The notes: generated from the sequence alone by a model not told the origin. A DNA stretch of 64,000 nucleotides from Dickeya fangzhongdai (GCF_002812485.1 NZ_CP025003.1:620001-684000), one strand, 5' to 3'; positions 26,711 to 34,650 are shown, counted from the first letter of the stretch. Numbers and translations are program-made.

Positions 26711-28251
26711 TCACGAACAGCTACCTGGAGTATTTTCTGACACTGCTGGGCTGGGTAATAAATAATGGATTGTGGAACATCCTGATTGGTACCGGGTTGT
26801 TTGCGGCGCCACTGGCCTTCAAGATCGTGGGTATCTGGATGCGTGTCAGAGAAGAAGGGGAGGATGAGGGCAACAAAGGCATGTTGTCACTTCCTCGTAT
26901 AGAGAATGCTATCTACGGCGCATTTATCGTCATGCTGGCCTGCTGTGTACCGTTAATTAATGTCAGCCTGAGCGCGATAGAGTATGACGCTTCCCGCGCT
27001 AAAACCTGTGGTACCTGGACGCCAAAGGCACCCGATGAATCCGGATACTCAGGCGTTGTTTCCAGCCTGAACGACCAGACGGCTGCAGTGCCGGTGTGGT
27101 GGGCCGTCGTACACAGGTTGTCGAAAGGGATCACGCAGGCCGCAGTGGCGACAATCCCATGCCGACCGGATCTCCGACAGGTACGTTTTGAGGTACAGCA
27201 TACCAGTATCGATAATCCCGCACTGGCTGAAGAGCTGCAAGACTTCACAAACGACTGTTACGCCCTGGCGTTGTACATGTGGAAACAACAAGATCAGGGG
27301 ATGACTACCGACAAGGAAGTGTTGCGGGATATCGAGTGGCTGGGGAGCTCGACATTTCGCTCACGTTATTACGGATCGTTGAATTCTAAAATGCCACGCC
27401 CCAGCTTCCCCTGGAGCGAATCGAGAGACAGTGGACGACCCAACACTGGCCGGGGCGGTTATCCAACGTGTAACGAGTGGTGGTCTACGGCGGATACCGG
27501 TTTGCAGGACAGGGTGGTTAATCAGGCAGACCCAGGGATGTGGCTGCGTTTATCTGCAGCGTTGAAAATGATGGGGAAAAGTACCGCTGATTACAAGGAA
27601 GCCGTGATTAGACGCCTAGTCAGTCCGCAAAGTCTCAACATTTCACAGGGCGGACAGGTTTATGCAGGCTACGGTGGTAACGCTGACTTCACCACCATGA
27701 ATACGGCTACCCGACTAGGCGCCATTGCCGGCAGTGCGTTAGGTAGCCTGGCAGCATTTCCGGCGTTTGATGCGATGCGTCAGGCGCTGCCGATGGTTCA
27801 GGCAGTACTGTTGATGGCCATGTACGTATTGCTGCCGTTAATTCTGGCGTTTGGTGTCTATGAGTTCAAAGTGGTAATTACGCTGACGTTTGTAATCTTT
27901 GCGCTGAACTTTCTGACGTTCTGGTGGGAACTGGCTCGCTGGTTAGATAGTTGGTTTTTGGAGGCGCTGTACAGCTCAGATACTCATAGCCGATTTAATC
28001 TGGCTGGGTTTCAAAACACATCTGATGACATCGTTATGACATTTGTGCTGGGAACCATGTTCATTGTTCTGCCGGCAGTGTGGGTGGGCGCATTGTCATG
28101 GGCCGGGATTAACGTCAGCAATGTGCTAGCGGCAGCTATAGATAAAGGCCCGATGGCGGCTCAGCAGGCAGGAGGGCAGGCTGGGAGTGTTGCCGGCAAA
28201 GCGATGGGAGCTTTTGAGAGTGGAATTAATGAGGGGTTGAAAAAACCATAA
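26707..28251 (+). CDS. traG: TraG N-terminal domain conjugation membrane protein
   Basis: The 514-aa product matches the TraG-N family: an N-terminal segment with helices, YLEYFLTLLGWVINNGLWNI at the start, a cysteine-containing periplasmic loop (about 95-250) and several further helices (about 345-480). It acts in pilus assembly and mating-pair stabilisation. The C-terminal 25 residues are glycine/alanine rich. It is the last gene of the mating block and is followed by a strong terminator. Confidence 0.9.
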   Translation: MITNSYLEYFLTLLGWVINNGLWNILIGTGLFAAPLAFKIVGIWMRVREEGEDEGNKGMLSLPRIENAIYGAFIVMLACCVPLINVSLSAIEYDASRAKTCGTWTPKAPDESGYSGVVSSLNDQTAAVPVWWAVVHRLSKGITQAAVATIPCRPDLRQVRFEVQHTSIDNPALAEELQDFTNDCYALALYMWKQQDQGMTTDKEVLRDIEWLGSSTFRSRYYGSLNSKMPRPSFPWSESRDSGRPNTGRGGYPTCNEWWSTADTGLQDRVVNQADPGMWLRLSAALKMMGKSTADYKEAVIRRLVSPQSLNISQGGQVYAGYGGNADFTTMNTATRLGAIAGSALGSLAAFPAFDAMRQALPMVQAVLLMAMYVLLPLILAFGVYEFKVVITLTFVIFALNFLTFWWELARWLDSWFLEALYSSDTHSRFNLAGFQNTSDDIVMTFVLGTMFIVLPAVWVGALSWAGINVSNVLAAAIDKGPMAAQQAGGQAGSVAGKAMGAFESGINEGLKKP

Positions 28252-28258
28252 AATGCAC

Positions 28259-28283
28259 AAAGGGAGCTAATCATGCTCCCTTT
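28259..28283. terminator. Bidirectional terminator after traG
   Basis: AAAGGGAGC, a 7-base loop and GCTCCCTTT form a 9-bp stem between convergent genes. Confidence 0.8.
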
Positions 28284-28287
28284 GAAC

Positions 28288-28752
28288 TTATACACCAGTG
28301 TATCCATCATTCCTGCAAGTATTATAATCTTCGACCTTGTCGCCGTAGGGGCATCCGTTGTAGTGCGGGTCATTATATGGATGGTCAAGATCGTACACAT
28401 CCGAGTTTTCTGGAGATTTAGATACAAACAGATCATCAGAAAATACGTTGTTGTTAGTATTACTGGCATTATCAGTTGTAACGGTGGAGGCGCTTCCAAA
28501 CATTACTGATGCAAATGCGGCAACAAAGAGCATGATGACAGAAAGAACAATACCACCCAGAAATGCACCGGATAGAAACAACACAATACCCGTAATGACA
28601 GGCATGTGACCGACCCACTTGGGAATGTGGTGTCTGGTTGCCCAGTCTACGCACTTTACGTCCCACCGCATCAGATTGCTCTTCGCATTCTTCCAGATGG
28701 AGGCAACTTTCAGCCCTCGCTGATAAGCCTTGTTCTGAACCGCGTTTTGCAT
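28288..28752 (-). CDS. Small membrane protein, DUF3742-like position
   Basis: The start at 28752 has AAGGA 7 bases upstream; earlier in-frame ATGs lie inside or ahead of that site. The 154-aa product has a basic N-terminal third, two membrane helices (about 52-85), and a cytosolic or periplasmic tail rich in D, N and Y with two cysteines. A DUF3742-type gene usually follows traG in such elements, and size and layout agree, but sequence proof is lacking. It is convergent with traG. Confidence 0.55.
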   Translation of the reverse strand: MQNAVQNKAYQRGLKVASIWKNAKSNLMRWDVKCVDWATRHHIPKWVGHMPVITGIVLFLSGAFLGGIVLSVIMLFVAAFASVMFGSASTVTTDNASNTNNNVFSDDLFVSKSPENSDVYDLDHPYNDPHYNGCPYGDKVEDYNTCRNDGYTGV

Positions 28753-28859
28753 GGTCATATCCTTATTATCCAAAGCGTTACTTAGTACCAGTATAGCTCA
28801 AAATATACCCGGCGCATAAGATGTGTTGATTGTAAAACCAGCAAGTTATCTTAGTATAT

Positions 28860-28945
28860 CCTAAGCATATACATACATCAAAAGTTTGCATATACTTTAC
28901 ATATGTAAGATGCGTAGTACGCGCACAACGGCCCTTCGGCCAGGA
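28860..28945 (+). promoter_or_regulatory. vapBC promoter region with inverted repeats
   Basis: TTGCAT (28887-28892) followed by TACATA gives a plausible promoter. Palindromes GCGTAGTACGC and GGCC-cttc-GGCC follow before AGGAGA. Such repeats fit autoregulation by the VapB antitoxin. Confidence 0.4.
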
Positions 28946-28952
28946 GAAAGAC

Positions 28953-29183
28953 ATGCGAACTGTATCTGTATTTAAAAATGGCAATAACCGTGCCATCCGT
29001 CTGCCTCGTGATCTGGACTTTGAGGGTGTTAACGAGCTGGAGATAGTCCGTGAAGGTGACACGATTATCCTCCGTCCGGTCAAACCCACCTGGAGTTCGT
29101 TCCTGCAGGAAGAGAAAGCCGATTCAGACTTTCTGATTGAACGTGAAGATGTTGTCAGTGATGAGGGTCGTTTTGATCTATGA
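28953..29183 (+). CDS. vapB: VapB-type antitoxin (AbrB/SpoVT fold)
   Basis: The 76-aa product starts MRTVSVFKNGNNRAIRLPRD, the swapped-hairpin AbrB fold of VapB antitoxins, followed by a short acidic tail that would bind the toxin. The Shine-Dalgarno CAGGAG is strong. The stop overlaps the vapC start as ATGA. It would repress its own operon together with the toxin. Confidence 0.9.
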   Translation: MRTVSVFKNGNNRAIRLPRDLDFEGVNELEIVREGDTIILRPVKPTWSSFLQEEKADSDFLIEREDVVSDEGRFDL

Positions 29184-29596
29184 GTAAGACCTACATGCTC
29201 GATACCTGTACTTGCTCCTTTATAATGCGTGAACAACCAGAAGCAGTACTGAAGCGACTTGAGCAAGCCGTACTGAGACGTCACCGTATTGTGGTGTCGG
29301 CTATTACTTATGCCGAAATGCGGTTCGGAGCAATTGGAAAAAAGGCTTCGCCACGCCATGCGTTGCTGGTTGATGCGTTTTGTGCTCGCCTTGATACTGT
29401 GCTGCCATGGGATCGTGCCGCGGTGGATGCCACCACAGACATCAAGGTTACGCTGGCTGCTGTCGGCACACCGATTGGTAACAATGACGCAGCTATTGCC
29501 GGGCATGCTATTGCGGCGGACGCCATTTTGGTGACCAATAATGTGAAGGAGTTTGCACGGGTACCGGGACTAAATATTGAAGATTGGTGCTGTTGA
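29180..29596 (+). CDS. vapC: VapC-type PIN-domain toxin
   Basis: The 138-aa product is a PIN ribonuclease, with acidic residues at D8 (YMLDTC), E46 (YAEMRFG) and D103 (GNNDAAIAGHA), the expected set. VapC toxins cut tRNA or rRNA and arrest growth when the antitoxin is lost, which stabilises the mobile element. Operon with vapB, with translational coupling. All active-site residues are present, so it should be active. Confidence 0.92.
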   Translation: MSKTYMLDTCTCSFIMREQPEAVLKRLEQAVLRRHRIVVSAITYAEMRFGAIGKKASPRHALLVDAFCARLDTVLPWDRAAVDATTDIKVTLAAVGTPIGNNDAAIAGHAIAADAILVTNNVKEFARVPGLNIEDWCC

Positions 29597-29676
29597 AAAA
29601 TAGCGGAGCCGCTGTGGCAGCCCGGAATGATGTCTACTATTCTTTTCTCGGGACAACCAAACAAGGATAATTAGCG

Positions 29677-29832
29677 ATGTCAAAAAACAGCGGATCTTCA
29701 GCATCAAAGGGAAGTAATCAGGGGCAAGGCCGTGGGCCATCGAGCCATCCAGGTTCTGGTGGTAATTGGCCAAGTACAACCGGAAATCCATCTGGCAACA
29801 ACCGTGGGAATGCCCCTTCAAAAGGGAAGTAA
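29677..29832 (+). CDS. Glycine/serine/asparagine-rich small protein, 51 aa
   Basis: AAGGA lies 9 bases before the start and a strong terminator lies 8 bases after the stop. The product is almost only G, S, N, P, K and R, with lysine-rich ends, and is predicted to be disordered. Similar low-complexity segments occur at the N-terminus of colicins, but no bacteriocin gene is adjacent. It may ride on the vapBC transcript. No function can be given. Confidence 0.5.
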   Translation: MSKNSGSSASKGSNQGQGRGPSSHPGSGGNWPSTTGNPSGNNRGNAPSKGK

Positions 29833-29839
29833 TCCCATT

Positions 29840-29873
29840 CTGATAAAAAGCTGCGTGAGCGGCTTTTTATCAG
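29840..29873 (+). terminator. Rho-independent terminator
   Basis: CTGATAAAAAGC, a 10-base loop and GCTTTTTATCAG form a 12-bp perfect stem containing a T-run. Confidence 0.85.
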
Positions 29874-29932
29874 GTAGAAGAATTATTAATATTTTTCGGT
29901 ACTACTATTTTTATGGGTGAGAGACATACCTT

Positions 29933-30193
29933 ATGGAAAGAACGCTTGTTATAGACATTCATTTTCCTAGCTGTAAAAGAGAAAACATTACTAGTGAATC
30001 TTTTGAAGAAGCACTTCGTGATGAGTTTAAAAACGAAAGCTATGATGTGAAATTTAAATTTACTAGTGCAGACGGTTTTTTTTCTCATGGCCATAGTCAT
30101 ATTGATTATCCGTCGGGAGCGAGTAATGATGAATGTGATAGTATAAATAAAAGAATTATGTCCATCTTTGCTGATTTGACAGGAAATAAATAA
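29933..30193 (+). CDS. Hypothetical protein, 86 aa
   Basis: An AT-rich gene encoding an acidic protein with one long strand-like start (TLVIDIHFP) and a histidine-rich loop (GFFSHGHSH). A weak GAGAG precedes it. It sits between two terminators, so it is a separate unit. No family is recognised; AT content points to recent gain. Confidence 0.5.
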   Translation: MERTLVIDIHFPSCKRENITSESFEEALRDEFKNESYDVKFKFTSADGFFSHGHSHIDYPSGASNDECDSINKRIMSIFADLTGNK

Positions 30194-30219
30194 TGAAGGG
30201 GTTGTTTTTATTTCCGGAT

Positions 30220-30239
30220 AAAGCCGCTACGCGGCTTTT
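30220..30239 (+). terminator. Rho-independent terminator
   Basis: AAAGCCGC-tac-GCGGCTTTT, a short strong stem followed by T residues. Confidence 0.8.
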
Positions 30240-30322
30240 CTTCGATTTATTCTGAAAGAATATTATTTTGGGTGGATGTGGGTGTGACTTTGTAATTTTT
30301 CAAGATTTTCTATGGGTTTTTT

Positions 30323-30934
30323 ATGGATTTTATTGTTGTAGTTATAGTTGTTTTGATTCTTATATATTGGCTTAAAGGTCCGAAGCCCACGAATTCTAAA
30401 AAAGGTAGTGTGGAAAGAACACATTCCGCCCCGAATGGAAGTCAGTATGAATATAGAGATATGTTCATACCTAAAAGAATTGGTCGTGATGATTTGTTCT
30501 GGGGTATGGTGAATAATGGGGTGGAAATTAAAAGAAAAGGGTATTTCCTTACAAGAAGTGAATCTGCTTTCTATCATAATCTGAATAAATGGTTTGGCGA
30601 GTATTGTTATATCCATTGTCAGGTTTCTTTGGGGCAAATAATATTTGTGCCAAATAAGAGTTATGATGATGAGAGTTATCGACGTTTTTCCGCAATAGTA
30701 AACAACATGGCTCTTGACTATGTACTGGTTTCAAAGAAAACGAATAAAGTCGTTTGTGTTATTGAACTCGATGATGAAACACATCAAAGACCTAGCAGGA
30801 TTGAGAGAGACAATAAATTAAACAAAATTCTGGCACTGTCTAAGATAGGTTTTTTACGTGTTCCTGTTGATGATATTGATATCAAACCAGATATATGGAG
30901 AGAAAGAGATTTAGCTAACTCATACACAGAGTAA
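30323..30934 (+). CDS. DUF2726 domain protein, membrane anchored
   Basis: The 203-aa product has an N-terminal membrane helix (1-18) and then a nuclease-like DUF2726 domain: YFLTRSESAFYHNLNKWFG, the strand DYVLVSKKTNKVVCVIELDD, and HQRPSRIERDNKLNKIL. These proteins belong to the very-short-patch/PD-(D/E)XK-like superfamily and are common on mobile elements, with unknown targets. The gene is AT-rich. It is followed directly by the structured region at 30944-31065. Confidence 0.75.
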   Translation: MDFIVVVIVVLILIYWLKGPKPTNSKKGSVERTHSAPNGSQYEYRDMFIPKRIGRDDLFWGMVNNGVEIKRKGYFLTRSESAFYHNLNKWFGEYCYIHCQVSLGQIIFVPNKSYDDESYRRFSAIVNNMALDYVLVSKKTNKVVCVIELDDETHQRPSRIERDNKLNKILALSKIGFLRVPVDDIDIKPDIWRERDLANSYTE

Positions 30935-30943
30935 TACGTGTTC

Positions 30944-31065
30944 ACAGTTATCCATATATCCACGGGCAAATAAGCCAGTGAGCCAGCTCCCACCAAAGGG
31001 GCTGGCGAACGGGAGCGGTCGGCGAGTGTCGAGCCGACTTTGCCGGTGGGTATGTGGGTAACTGT
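30944..31065 (+). ncRNA. Candidate structured RNA with 27-nt closing helix
   Basis: The segment 30944-30970 pairs with 31039-31065 over 27 positions. Three differences from perfect complementarity are U opposite G, and one is a real mismatch. The wobble pairs work only for RNA read from the plus strand. Inside are two more hairpins: GCCAGC...GCTGGC (about 30980-31005) and GTCGGC...GCCGAC (about 31018-31037). It begins 10 bases after the DUF2726 stop, so it may be its 3' end or a separate RNA. Confidence 0.5.
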
Positions 31066-31083
31066 TTGACGATCTCGAATCAC

Positions 31084-31294
31084 ATTGTTAGTATCTCACT
31101 GCTGTACTTATCGTCTTGGGACGATCACCAATGATCTGTCAGCCTGTGAGGATCGCCTTCGGGTGGCTGAGTCACTTTTCCAGAGCCTGAAAGGAAAGGG
31201 GCGTGATGAAGAAGCGCGGTAAATCTGCCCACCTTTGAGAGCAGATATCACCAGGTAGTTTGAACGCCGTTACGAGCGTGGTGATGAAGGTTAG
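31084..31294 (+). repeat. Conserved non-coding direct repeat, copy 1
   Basis: The part from 31144 on is about 97% identical to the copy at 33469-33621 (five substitutions in about 151 nt). It includes ATCACC...GGTGAT enclosing ACGC...GCGT, and CCTTTC...GAAAGG. The first 60 nt are less conserved. No open frame explains the conservation. Confidence 0.8.
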
Positions 31295-31480
31295 TTAATC
31301 CACTCAAATACTGGTCGGCAGTGCCAGAACCAGTTCGATAGCTTCAGCAGCAGGTTATTACTGTTGTGTGAAGTTTTCATCTTTACGAGCATTTCAGATA
31401 CGTCTAAAGCAGCGTCCGACCTTTGCACGCACGTATAAGGCCATTTGGTACATTTGGCCGCTTACGGGAGTCGCATTGGA

Positions 31481-31559
31481 AGGTTAAAGCTGCGCGGCGT
31501 CACTTTGCTCACGCGAAGCGATGACAAAGTGACGCGCGCAGCGCACAACGCTTTAACCT
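31481..31559. repeat. Nested long palindrome
   Basis: Outer arms AGGTTAAAGC (31481-31490) and GCTTTAACCT (31550-31559) are perfect complements. Inner arms GCGTCACTTTG (31497-31507) and CAAAGTGACGC (31525-31535) are also perfect, extended by TGCGC/GCGCA with one bulge. It could be an oriT-like site, a replication or protein-binding site, or a structured RNA. Confidence 0.65.
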
Positions 31560-31996
31560 GTTCTCGCAAGGCTTTCCGGGACGTTTGACATTCGGACAAA
31601 CACGTAGTGGATACGTTCGGAATTTGCTGGATGCGATATTTAACCAACGCGTAAACGCACGGGAGACCGTCATGAATACGCCTAACATTTTGAAAATAGG
31701 AGAGAATTAACGCGGTATCGATGGCGACGTCAATGAGGATTGACGTCGGGGGTGACCTGGCAACAGGTACAGCATGCGCTGCAGTCAGTTTCCACTGATT
31801 TGAGACCCCTCAATACCTCAACATCTTGCATTCCCTGATGCACAGATACCCGTTAAGACGCAGGAAGCGCAAAAGAAACCGTGCCGTCAGGGGAAGATGT
31901 CCGCCATTTAGTACGTTCAGTTCAAAACGTACAGCAACGCTCTTTTGGCTTTAAGACGAAAGGGCGACGTCATACGTTTTGTCCAGGGAGAAGTTT

Positions 31997-32911
31997 ATGT
32001 CCAGACACGAAAGATTATTGGTTCGCGATTTTGTTACGTTGGCCAGACGGGAGTCAGGTGGTTTTAAAACGATTTCTGACCGCTCAAAGATTGTTGAGCG
32101 ACTGGCAAGGCGGTTGGCAGATTTGAATATTCAAATACGTTCTGCCGAACAGTTAAAGGTTCGACATATTGAGTTGTATATGCAAAGTCGCCAGGTTGAG
32201 AATATTTCAAAACGTACGCTTCAAAATGAAATGTCGGCTATTCGCGCAATATGTCGGGCAGCAGGAAAAACCAAGATGGCTGATCCGGACCATGAACGGC
32301 TAAGTAATAAAGCGTTGGGCATTTCAAATGCCAGTCGTGCGGGGACGAAAGTTGCAATATCGGACGAGCGCTATCACACAGCGCTCGCCCTTGTTAAAGA
32401 AAAGGATGAGGGCGTTGCCGCAGTCATGCAACTGGCACGTCATTTAGGGTTACGAAATGAAGAAGCTGTTCAGTCTGCAAAATCAATCAAAACGTGGAGA
32501 CAGGCGTTATTACGGGGAGATGATAAAGTCCGGGTTGTGTTCGGAACAAAAGGTGGAAGGCCGAGAGATACCCGAATCATTGATCGCGATAAACTACTGG
32601 CTGCTCTAAATAACGCTATTGATTACGCCGACACGCATAACGGGAAATTGATTGATAAACCATCGCTAAGTCAAGCGATGGATCGATATATTAATGTCAT
32701 GCGACGAACTGGCGGGCTGGTTAATGAAGAGTCTAATCATGGATTACGATATGCGTATGCACAGGATGCTGAAGCATATTATAAATCGCAGGGATTTAGC
32801 GAGAAGGAAGCATATGCATTGACATCAATGGATCTGGGGCATGGCGATGGCCGTGGTGATTATATTAAGCGCGTCTATAGTCAAAAGTTGAATGATGCAG
32901 ATGCGCTTTGA
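31997..32911 (+). CDS. Integrase-domain (tyrosine recombinase-like) protein
   Basis: The ATG at 31997 has GGGAG 6 bases upstream. The 304-aa product has an N-terminal SAM-like DNA-binding part (LLVRDFVTLARRESGGFKTI), a core resembling PF12835 integrases (ALALVKEKDEGVAAVMQLAR, then LGLRNEEAVQS) and a C-terminal segment with NHGLRYAYAQDA and LGHGDGRGDYIKRVY. Arginine and histidine positions of recombinases seem kept, and a tyrosine is present near the end. This type is a steady member of SPI-7-like ICEs but is not the tRNA-site integrase. Its role is unknown. Confidence 0.75.
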   Translation: MSRHERLLVRDFVTLARRESGGFKTISDRSKIVERLARRLADLNIQIRSAEQLKVRHIELYMQSRQVENISKRTLQNEMSAIRAICRAAGKTKMADPDHERLSNKALGISNASRAGTKVAISDERYHTALALVKEKDEGVAAVMQLARHLGLRNEEAVQSAKSIKTWRQALLRGDDKVRVVFGTKGGRPRDTRIIDRDKLLAALNNAIDYADTHNGKLIDKPSLSQAMDRYINVMRRTGGLVNEESNHGLRYAYAQDAEAYYKSQGFSEKEAYALTSMDLGHGDGRGDYIKRVYSQKLNDADAL

Positions 32912-32935
32912 CAACGGATTAATCATTTATTATTT

Positions 32936-32972
32936 CCGGTCGCAGTCTTGCAGGGCTGCGACCGGTTTTTTT
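32936..32972 (+). terminator. Rho-independent terminator
   Basis: CCGGTCGCAG, a 10-base loop and CTGCGACCGG followed by seven T residues. Confidence 0.9.
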
Positions 32973-32976
32973 ACGA

Positions 32977-33336
32977 TCAGCCTTCTGTATTATTAGTATT
33001 CATTACTGAATCTGTGTAAATTTTTTGGGCAATTTCTCGCCCACTGTCAGTCAGAGTATAGGCAAGGTTAAGACTTTTACTCCTGAACTGGTTGAGTAAA
33101 CCATTTTCATGTAATGTATGGCATGACGTCCTGAAGTGATTAGCGTAAAGAGTCTGGGATTTGTTCTTTTGTGTCATATTAAACAGTGCAGTTACAGGCA
33201 CGGGAGAGCTTATTCCCTTATACTCTATTCCATATAAGAGTAATAGAATGTTACGTTGGTTTTTTGACAGGCGGATAGGCTTACTCCTTAATCGTATCAG
33301 GTACGAATTAATACGATTATCAAGTTTTCCTGACAA
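32977..33336 (-). CDS. Winged-helix-like small regulator
   Basis: The 119-aa frame starts with TTG at 33336 and has no Shine-Dalgarno there. A good AAGGAG lies inside the frame (33284-33289, minus strand), 7 bases before an ATC codon, so the real N-terminus is uncertain. The product is helical with NQRNILLLLYG, SCHTLHENGLLNQF and LAYTLTDSGREIAQ, the shape of a winged-helix domain. Operator-like palindromes lie just upstream and within the first codons. It faces the integrase-domain gene across a shared terminator. Confidence 0.6.
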   Translation of the reverse strand: MSGKLDNRINSYLIRLRSKPIRLSKNQRNILLLLYGIEYKGISSPVPVTALFNMTQKNKSQTLYANHFRTSCHTLHENGLLNQFRSKSLNLAYTLTDSGREIAQKIYTDSVMNTNNTEG

Positions 33337-33361
33337 TATTTAATTCGTATCAGATACGAAT
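33293..33361. promoter_or_regulatory. Paired operator-like palindromes
   Basis: ATTCGTAT-cag-ATACGAAT (33343-33361) and the related CGTATCAGGTACG (33293-33305) share the half-site CGTAT. If translation starts at the internal RBS, both sites lie in the promoter, fitting autorepression by the winged-helix protein. Confidence 0.55.
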
Positions 33362-33416
33362 AATTTAATAATGTTTTTTCCTTCACTGCGTGTTGAATTA
33401 ATCGTCGTTTTTACGT

Positions 33417-33621
33417 ATTGTTAGCAGGCTTACTTGTCGTCATTGACGACCACCAATGGTCCATCAGTCTGTGAGGATCGCCTTCGGGTGACTGAATCAC
33501 CTTTCCAGAGCCTGAAAGGAAAGGGGCGTGATGAAGAAGCGCGGTAAATCTGCCCACCTTTGAGAGCAGATATCACCATGTAGTTTGAACGCCGTTACGA
33601 GCGTGGTGATGAAGGTCAGTT
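33417..33621 (+). repeat. Conserved non-coding direct repeat, copy 2
   Basis: Second copy of the block at 31084-31294. It ends 20 bases before the first RBS-hairpin leader. The differences lie partly in or beside the proposed stems (for example GGTGACTGAATCACC here). Confidence 0.8.
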
Positions 33622-33640
33622 CAACTAACTCGAACCCTTA

Positions 33641-33695
33641 GGGAAGCTGCTTCCCAATGGGGTAGTGGTTTTCCATCTATTTGGGAGTAACCACA
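33641..33695 (+). promoter_or_regulatory. RBS-hairpin leader a
   Basis: Hairpin 1 is GGGAAGC-t-GCTTCCC (33641-33655). Hairpin 2 pairs GTGGTT (33665-33670) with AACCAC (33689-33694), which ends one base before the ATG at 33696. GGGAG is in the loop. Confidence 0.6.
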
Positions 33696-33965
33696 ATGAG
33701 TCATTCTACTGCATACCGTGATGGATACTGGACAGGTCAGTTACTGCTTTCACTGATGAAAAAAGTGAAAACGAAGCGGCATGTCTACAAAGCACTTACC
33801 CCCATTCAATGGTCACTCATTTGGTTGAGTGTGATTATTGCTGGCGGCTTTCTGTATTTGTCCCGGATTGGCGGTTTCAAACATAAATCTCAGATTGATG
33901 ACATGGTGACGGATGTGCCGGTAACGGCATCGACCGAAACGGTCTATCCAGACGATTCTTTCTGA
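33696..33965 (+). CDS. Small single-pass membrane protein, 89 aa
   Basis: The ATG at 33696 follows leader a. The product has a soluble N-terminal part, one membrane helix (about 44-61, IWLSVIIAGGFLYLS), and a short acidic/threonine-rich tail. It is the first gene of the block controlled by RBS-hairpin leaders. No family is recognised. Confidence 0.55.
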   Translation: MSHSTAYRDGYWTGQLLLSLMKKVKTKRHVYKALTPIQWSLIWLSVIIAGGFLYLSRIGGFKHKSQIDDMVTDVPVTASTETVYPDDSF

Positions 33966-33986
33966 TTTCACATACCTGCCACCCGA

Positions 33987-34045
33987 ACGGGGAAGATCTC
34001 TTCCCGTCCGGGCGAGATGTTCCCCATTTTCATGAGGAGAACATC
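33987..34045 (+). promoter_or_regulatory. RBS-hairpin leader b
   Basis: Hairpin 1 pairs ACGGGGAA (33987-33994) with TTCCCGT (34001-34007). Hairpin 2 pairs GATGTTC (34016-34022) with GAACATC (34039-34045), directly before ATG 34046. GAGGAG spans the loop and the start of the 3' arm. The loop ATCTC of hairpin 1 can pair with GAGAT (34014-34018) instead. Confidence 0.65.
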
Positions 34046-34378
34046 ATGCTGCTTGTTTTACCGCGTTTCTTTAACGTTACCAGCATAACCGATCGCTTTT
34101 CCCTGTTGTCTCTGCGGTTCCGTCAGCAACAAAAGGCGGGATTCATCGGTAACTGGATAATCAATCGTTCCGGTCATATGAGTTTCCGCGCGAGAGTTGT
34201 CCAGGCTGATCACGGCTGGCGTTATTGGGTTGAAAGTCGGACTGGGTGGCAAGGTGCTGCCTATGAGTATGACTTTCATATACCACGAGAGGATGTGCTG
34301 CTCTGTCGAAATCAGGCGATCGCTGCATCATGCCTGTTGGCAAACCAACTGGCCACAATGCGTTATCGCTTCCAGTGA
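34046..34378 (+). CDS. Hypothetical protein, 110 aa
   Basis: The product is basic with a beta-rich centre (ARVVQADHGWRYWVESRTGW) and a helical end. There is no signal peptide. It starts exactly at the end of leader b. The next gene follows 13 bases later with its own GGAG. No family is recognised. Confidence 0.55.
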   Translation: MLLVLPRFFNVTSITDRFSLLSLRFRQQQKAGFIGNWIINRSGHMSFRARVVQADHGWRYWVESRTGWQGAAYEYDFHIPREDVLLCRNQAIAASCLLANQLATMRYRFQ

Positions 34379-34391
34379 AACGGAGCTATGC

Positions 34392-34625
34392 ATGATTGTT
34401 GCACGTCCATGGTATGACCATGAGCCCGATTTGCTGGCAGGATGTGAGTCGCTGTCGCTTATCGTGAAAGATCTGGATGGGAATATCGTGGGGATATTTC
34501 CTCCGCCATCAGGCGGATGGACCCATGATGCACTCGAATCATTTGATTACGATGCGTTAAGTCATGATGCCTGGGATGCGTATCTGGGCAGTGACGCTAA
34601 CTGGATCGGAAGCTCTGAAGTTTAA
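34392..34625 (+). CDS. Hypothetical acidic protein, 77 aa
   Basis: The start at 34392 has GGAGC 5 bases upstream. The acidic product has a patch SLSLIVKDLDGNIVGIFPPP and a tail rich in D, A and W. It is probably translated from the same message as the gene before it. No family is recognised. Confidence 0.5.
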   Translation: MIVARPWYDHEPDLLAGCESLSLIVKDLDGNIVGIFPPPSGGWTHDALESFDYDALSHDAWDAYLGSDANWIGSSEV

Positions 34626-34650
34626 CCAGAATCACCAGAATCAACCCAGA

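Larger units (their letters stand above)
30935..31996 (+). other. About 1 kb of structured non-coding DNA
   Basis: No convincing gene is present. The stretch holds in order a long helix with inner hairpins (30944-31065), the first copy of a conserved ~200-nt block (31084-31294), a nested palindrome (31481-31559), and a short inverted repeat GTACGTT...AACGTAC (about 31911-31931). The frames present are short and lack ribosome-binding sites. Confidence 0.6.

Noticed and set aside
31462-31647. Minus-strand frame across the nested palindrome
   Set aside because: No RBS, no family pattern; the palindrome explains the sequence better.
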